Under the pieces are notes generated by a model that saw only the letters and a list, made by a program, of their open reading frames with translations, was not told the origin of the DNA and did no database searches. Positions 62,689-64,000 of a DNA stretch of 64,000 nucleotides are shown here, piece by piece; the first letter of the stretch is position 1, and every line of letters starts with the position of its first letter. This DNA comes from GCA-2731375 sp964631725 (lineage in GTDB: Bacteria; Pseudomonadota; Alphaproteobacteria; GCA-2731375): positions 1-64,000 of the forward strand of contig CAZVYX010000029.1 of the NCBI GenBank assembly GCA_964631725.1, read 5' to 3'. A program made the translations under genes and the position numbers.

Positions 62689-62912
62689 TCCCTGGTCCAG
62701 GACTCATCATCGATGGGCGGCAAATCGGAAAGGTACCGTTCACAGTCCGCCTGCTCCAGACAACGACGAAGCCGACCAGGCTGATGGCGAAGACGAAGGC
62801 AAATCCGGTCGCGGCACCAGCAGATATTACCACCAGGCGGAGACCTACAGGGTGCCCAGGGCCTTCAAGTACGCCCAAACGGCTGCCGATCGACACATTG
62901 GATGCCGCTTTC
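62689..62912 (+). other. Decayed or 5'-truncated coding remnant next to the island junction
   Basis: No convincing complete gene lies here. One plus-strand frame ending at TGA 62921-62923 looks protein-like from about 62740 (PPAPDNDEADQADGEDEG, then RYYHQAETYRVPRAFKYAQ), with good third-position GC but no proper start codon. This suggests a gene missing its 5' end or split by a frameshift from the next frame (62913 onward). Confidence 0.3.
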
Positions 62913-63200
62913 ATGCGCCATGACATGGCTGAACGGCAGGCTCAAATTTATGAGAAGCAGGGAAAACACGAGGACGCCCGCGCCGTGCGTTACAAGGGCG
63001 ACATGGCGCTGCTCGCCAGGCTGGACGAACTCGAGAGCCAACTTGACGCAGGCGAGATCAAGCTGGGCATTAACGGCCAAATTCCTTGCCGTCATGCAGT
63101 CGTAACGCTCTACCTGAAGCCTGCACGATGTCTGTCACCGATGTTTTTGGATCAGCAAAGATCACCGTGTCTACTGCCGGCACATCCACACCTTCAGTAA
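62913..63200 (+). CDS. Hypothetical protein, 3' end altered at the junction
   Basis: The start is ATG 62913 or 62925 (MAERQAQIYEKQGKHEDAR). The first 50 codons look genuinely coding: charged and helical (YKGDMALLARLDELESQLD, GEIKLGIN) with high third-position GC. After about 63075 the frame runs antisense to the helicase remnant to a TGA near 63200, and the sequence there is not protein-like. The gene was probably truncated when foreign DNA joined here. The family is unknown. Confidence 0.3.
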   Translation: MRHDMAERQAQIYEKQGKHEDARAVRYKGDMALLARLDELESQLDAGEIKLGINGQIPCRHAVVTLYLKPARCLSPMFLDQQRSPCLLPAHPHLQ

Positions 63201-64000
63201 GGCATCGAGCATTGGTGATAAGAGATTGAGGTGCTGCGGCAAACTGCTTAACAACAGAAGTCCTTTGTCCGGATGTTAGCTTGCTGGATACATGAAAGTG
63301 ATCGATCTTCGTGGGACTGACTAGTTTGCTAATCACCTCACTAAGTCGTTCGAATCTGGTAGCTCTGGCGATGCTGCGATGGAATGAGATGGCCCGCTTG
63401 CCGGAACGACGTTCAAACAGGTCGAGCATAGCGAGACAAGCACCGACATCCTTCGCTTCAGCTTCGGCAAACTCACCGCCCTTAGAGAACAATGCAGCAT
63501 TATCATCCATCAGCTTTCGAACACGGGCTTCGGTTACTGCAATGGTGACAATCTTGTAGTCGGAGATGATGGCTGGTTTAGCGGCGATAGCCTGCCCAAA
63601 GGTCATGTCGAAGATCAGATCGCCATAGTCCTCCGTATCGGACATCGACAACACATCATCGTTTCTGCCCCTCAGCACCCGTTCCGTGGCCGTCATGAAG
63701 ATACGTCTCTTACTTTGGTAGGCTTCGTCAGACACCAATGCTGCAAATGGTTTGGTGCGATAGCCCACTGTCTTATGGGCTTCATCCATAATGGTAAGAT
63801 CAAACCGGAAGCCGATCTCACTTGCCGCTTCGATTAAACGTCGGCCACTCTGGTAGGTGACGAAGATGACTTTCTTTTTGCTTTTTCGTTTTAAAAGAAA
63901 CTCTTTGATCTTCTCGGGATCAGTCGTCGTCTCTATGCCCAGCTCATAAGCACCACCAACAAATTCATCCTTGTTCAGCTCGGCTGTCGTCTCGTCACTG
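63070..64000 (-). pseudogene. DEAD/DEAH-box helicase, 3'-truncated (5' end beyond window)
   Basis: The frame is open from base 64000, so the start is outside the window. About 309 residues are visible. They include a SGRRLIEAASEIGFRFDL stretch, the DEAH box in LTIMDEAHKTVG, motif III in RIFMTATERVL, SFHRSIARATRF, motif V region ITNARCLTEGVDVPAVDTVIF and motif VI VQASGRALRLHDGKEFG. Right after KEFG the frame ends with R-stop. Helicases of this predicted COG4889-like kind continue well past motif VI, so the 3' end is lost. GC content is clearly lower than in neighbouring genes. Relatives often belong to type ISP restriction or phage-defence loci. Confidence 0.7.

Noticed and set aside
62489..62926. 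Minus-strand ORF with a membrane-like stretch across the DUF6456 start and junction
   Set aside because: The hydrophobic stretch arises from antisense of charged coding sequence, and it overlaps the real DUF6456 gene.
1..64000. tRNA, rRNA, CRISPR arrays or insertion sequences
   Set aside because: No T-loop-type signature with a matching acceptor stem, no regularly spaced repeats and no transposase or terminal repeats were seen. GC-rich GGCGGC runs are codon bias, not repeats.

Overview
This GC-rich window is from an alphaproteobacterium, most likely a Rhodospirillales-type or related marine or environmental lineage. The evidence is the set of alphaproteobacterial markers present: a one-operon cytochrome c maturation system, the SDHAF4/DUF1674 small protein beside rsmB, the rsmB-rpe-heparinase block, and DUF1244, DUF2336 and DUF6456 proteins. 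Most of the window is chromosomal housekeeping sequence packed into short operons with 4-base stop/start overlaps. I saw no rRNA, tRNA, CRISPR array or transposase.

Left edge (1-2431): a lower-GC accessory patch. It holds a large polymorphic-toxin-like gene broken by one in-frame TGA, followed by a small overlapping gene in the position of an immunity gene. Positions 2703-4053 carry a crotonase and a single-domain response regulator.

4247-13102 (minus): yciB-ccmA-ccmB-ccmC-ccmD-ccmE-[2-hydroxyacid dehydrogenase]-ccmF-ccmG-ccmH-ccmI. This is a complete haem export, delivery and ligation pathway, with an unrelated dehydrogenase inserted and translationally coupled to ccmE. 13165-18592: rpiA, heparinase II/III-like, rpe, rsmB, the SDHAF4-like small gene and an SDR lacking the usual Tyr/Lys pair.

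18785-26067: a plus-strand pmbA / inositol-phosphatase-like / MFS operon converges on a minus-strand fold-type IV aminotransferase and molybdopterin oxidoreductase pair, with an EamA exporter beyond. 26223-33263: a membrane PAS sensor with a degenerate HD-GYP domain, then argD-argF-hslO-lipoprotein, with argE convergent.

33370-39684 is the most unusual locus. An RND membrane-fusion protein is followed by a 1226-residue ORF that reads continuously from a full RND efflux pump into a TRAP small permease (DctQ). A TRAP large permease (DctM) comes next, and no TRAP binding protein is present.

39681-43315 (minus): phosphomannomutase/phosphoglucomutase, ugd and galU, which supply UDP-glucose and UDP-glucuronate. 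43399-53186: a J-domain/VWA pair, a DUF3179 protein, an FAD oxidoreductase, a MipA-like porin with a glutamine-synthetase-like enzyme, a leucine-dehydrogenase-type enzyme, DUF1244, a YbdK-type ligase and an N-formylglutamate amidohydrolase. 53428-56139: glycerate kinase and pyruvate kinase, ended by a cluster of REP-like palindromes. 56260-62688: a TPR protein, DUF2336, an MFS transporter, an Ntn-hydrolase asparaginase, a lipoprotein-type M48 protease and DUF6456.

Right edge (about 63075-64000): an abrupt switch to lower-GC DNA carrying the 3' part of a DEAD/DEAH helicase. It stops just after motif VI, which marks a genomic-island or rearrangement junction.
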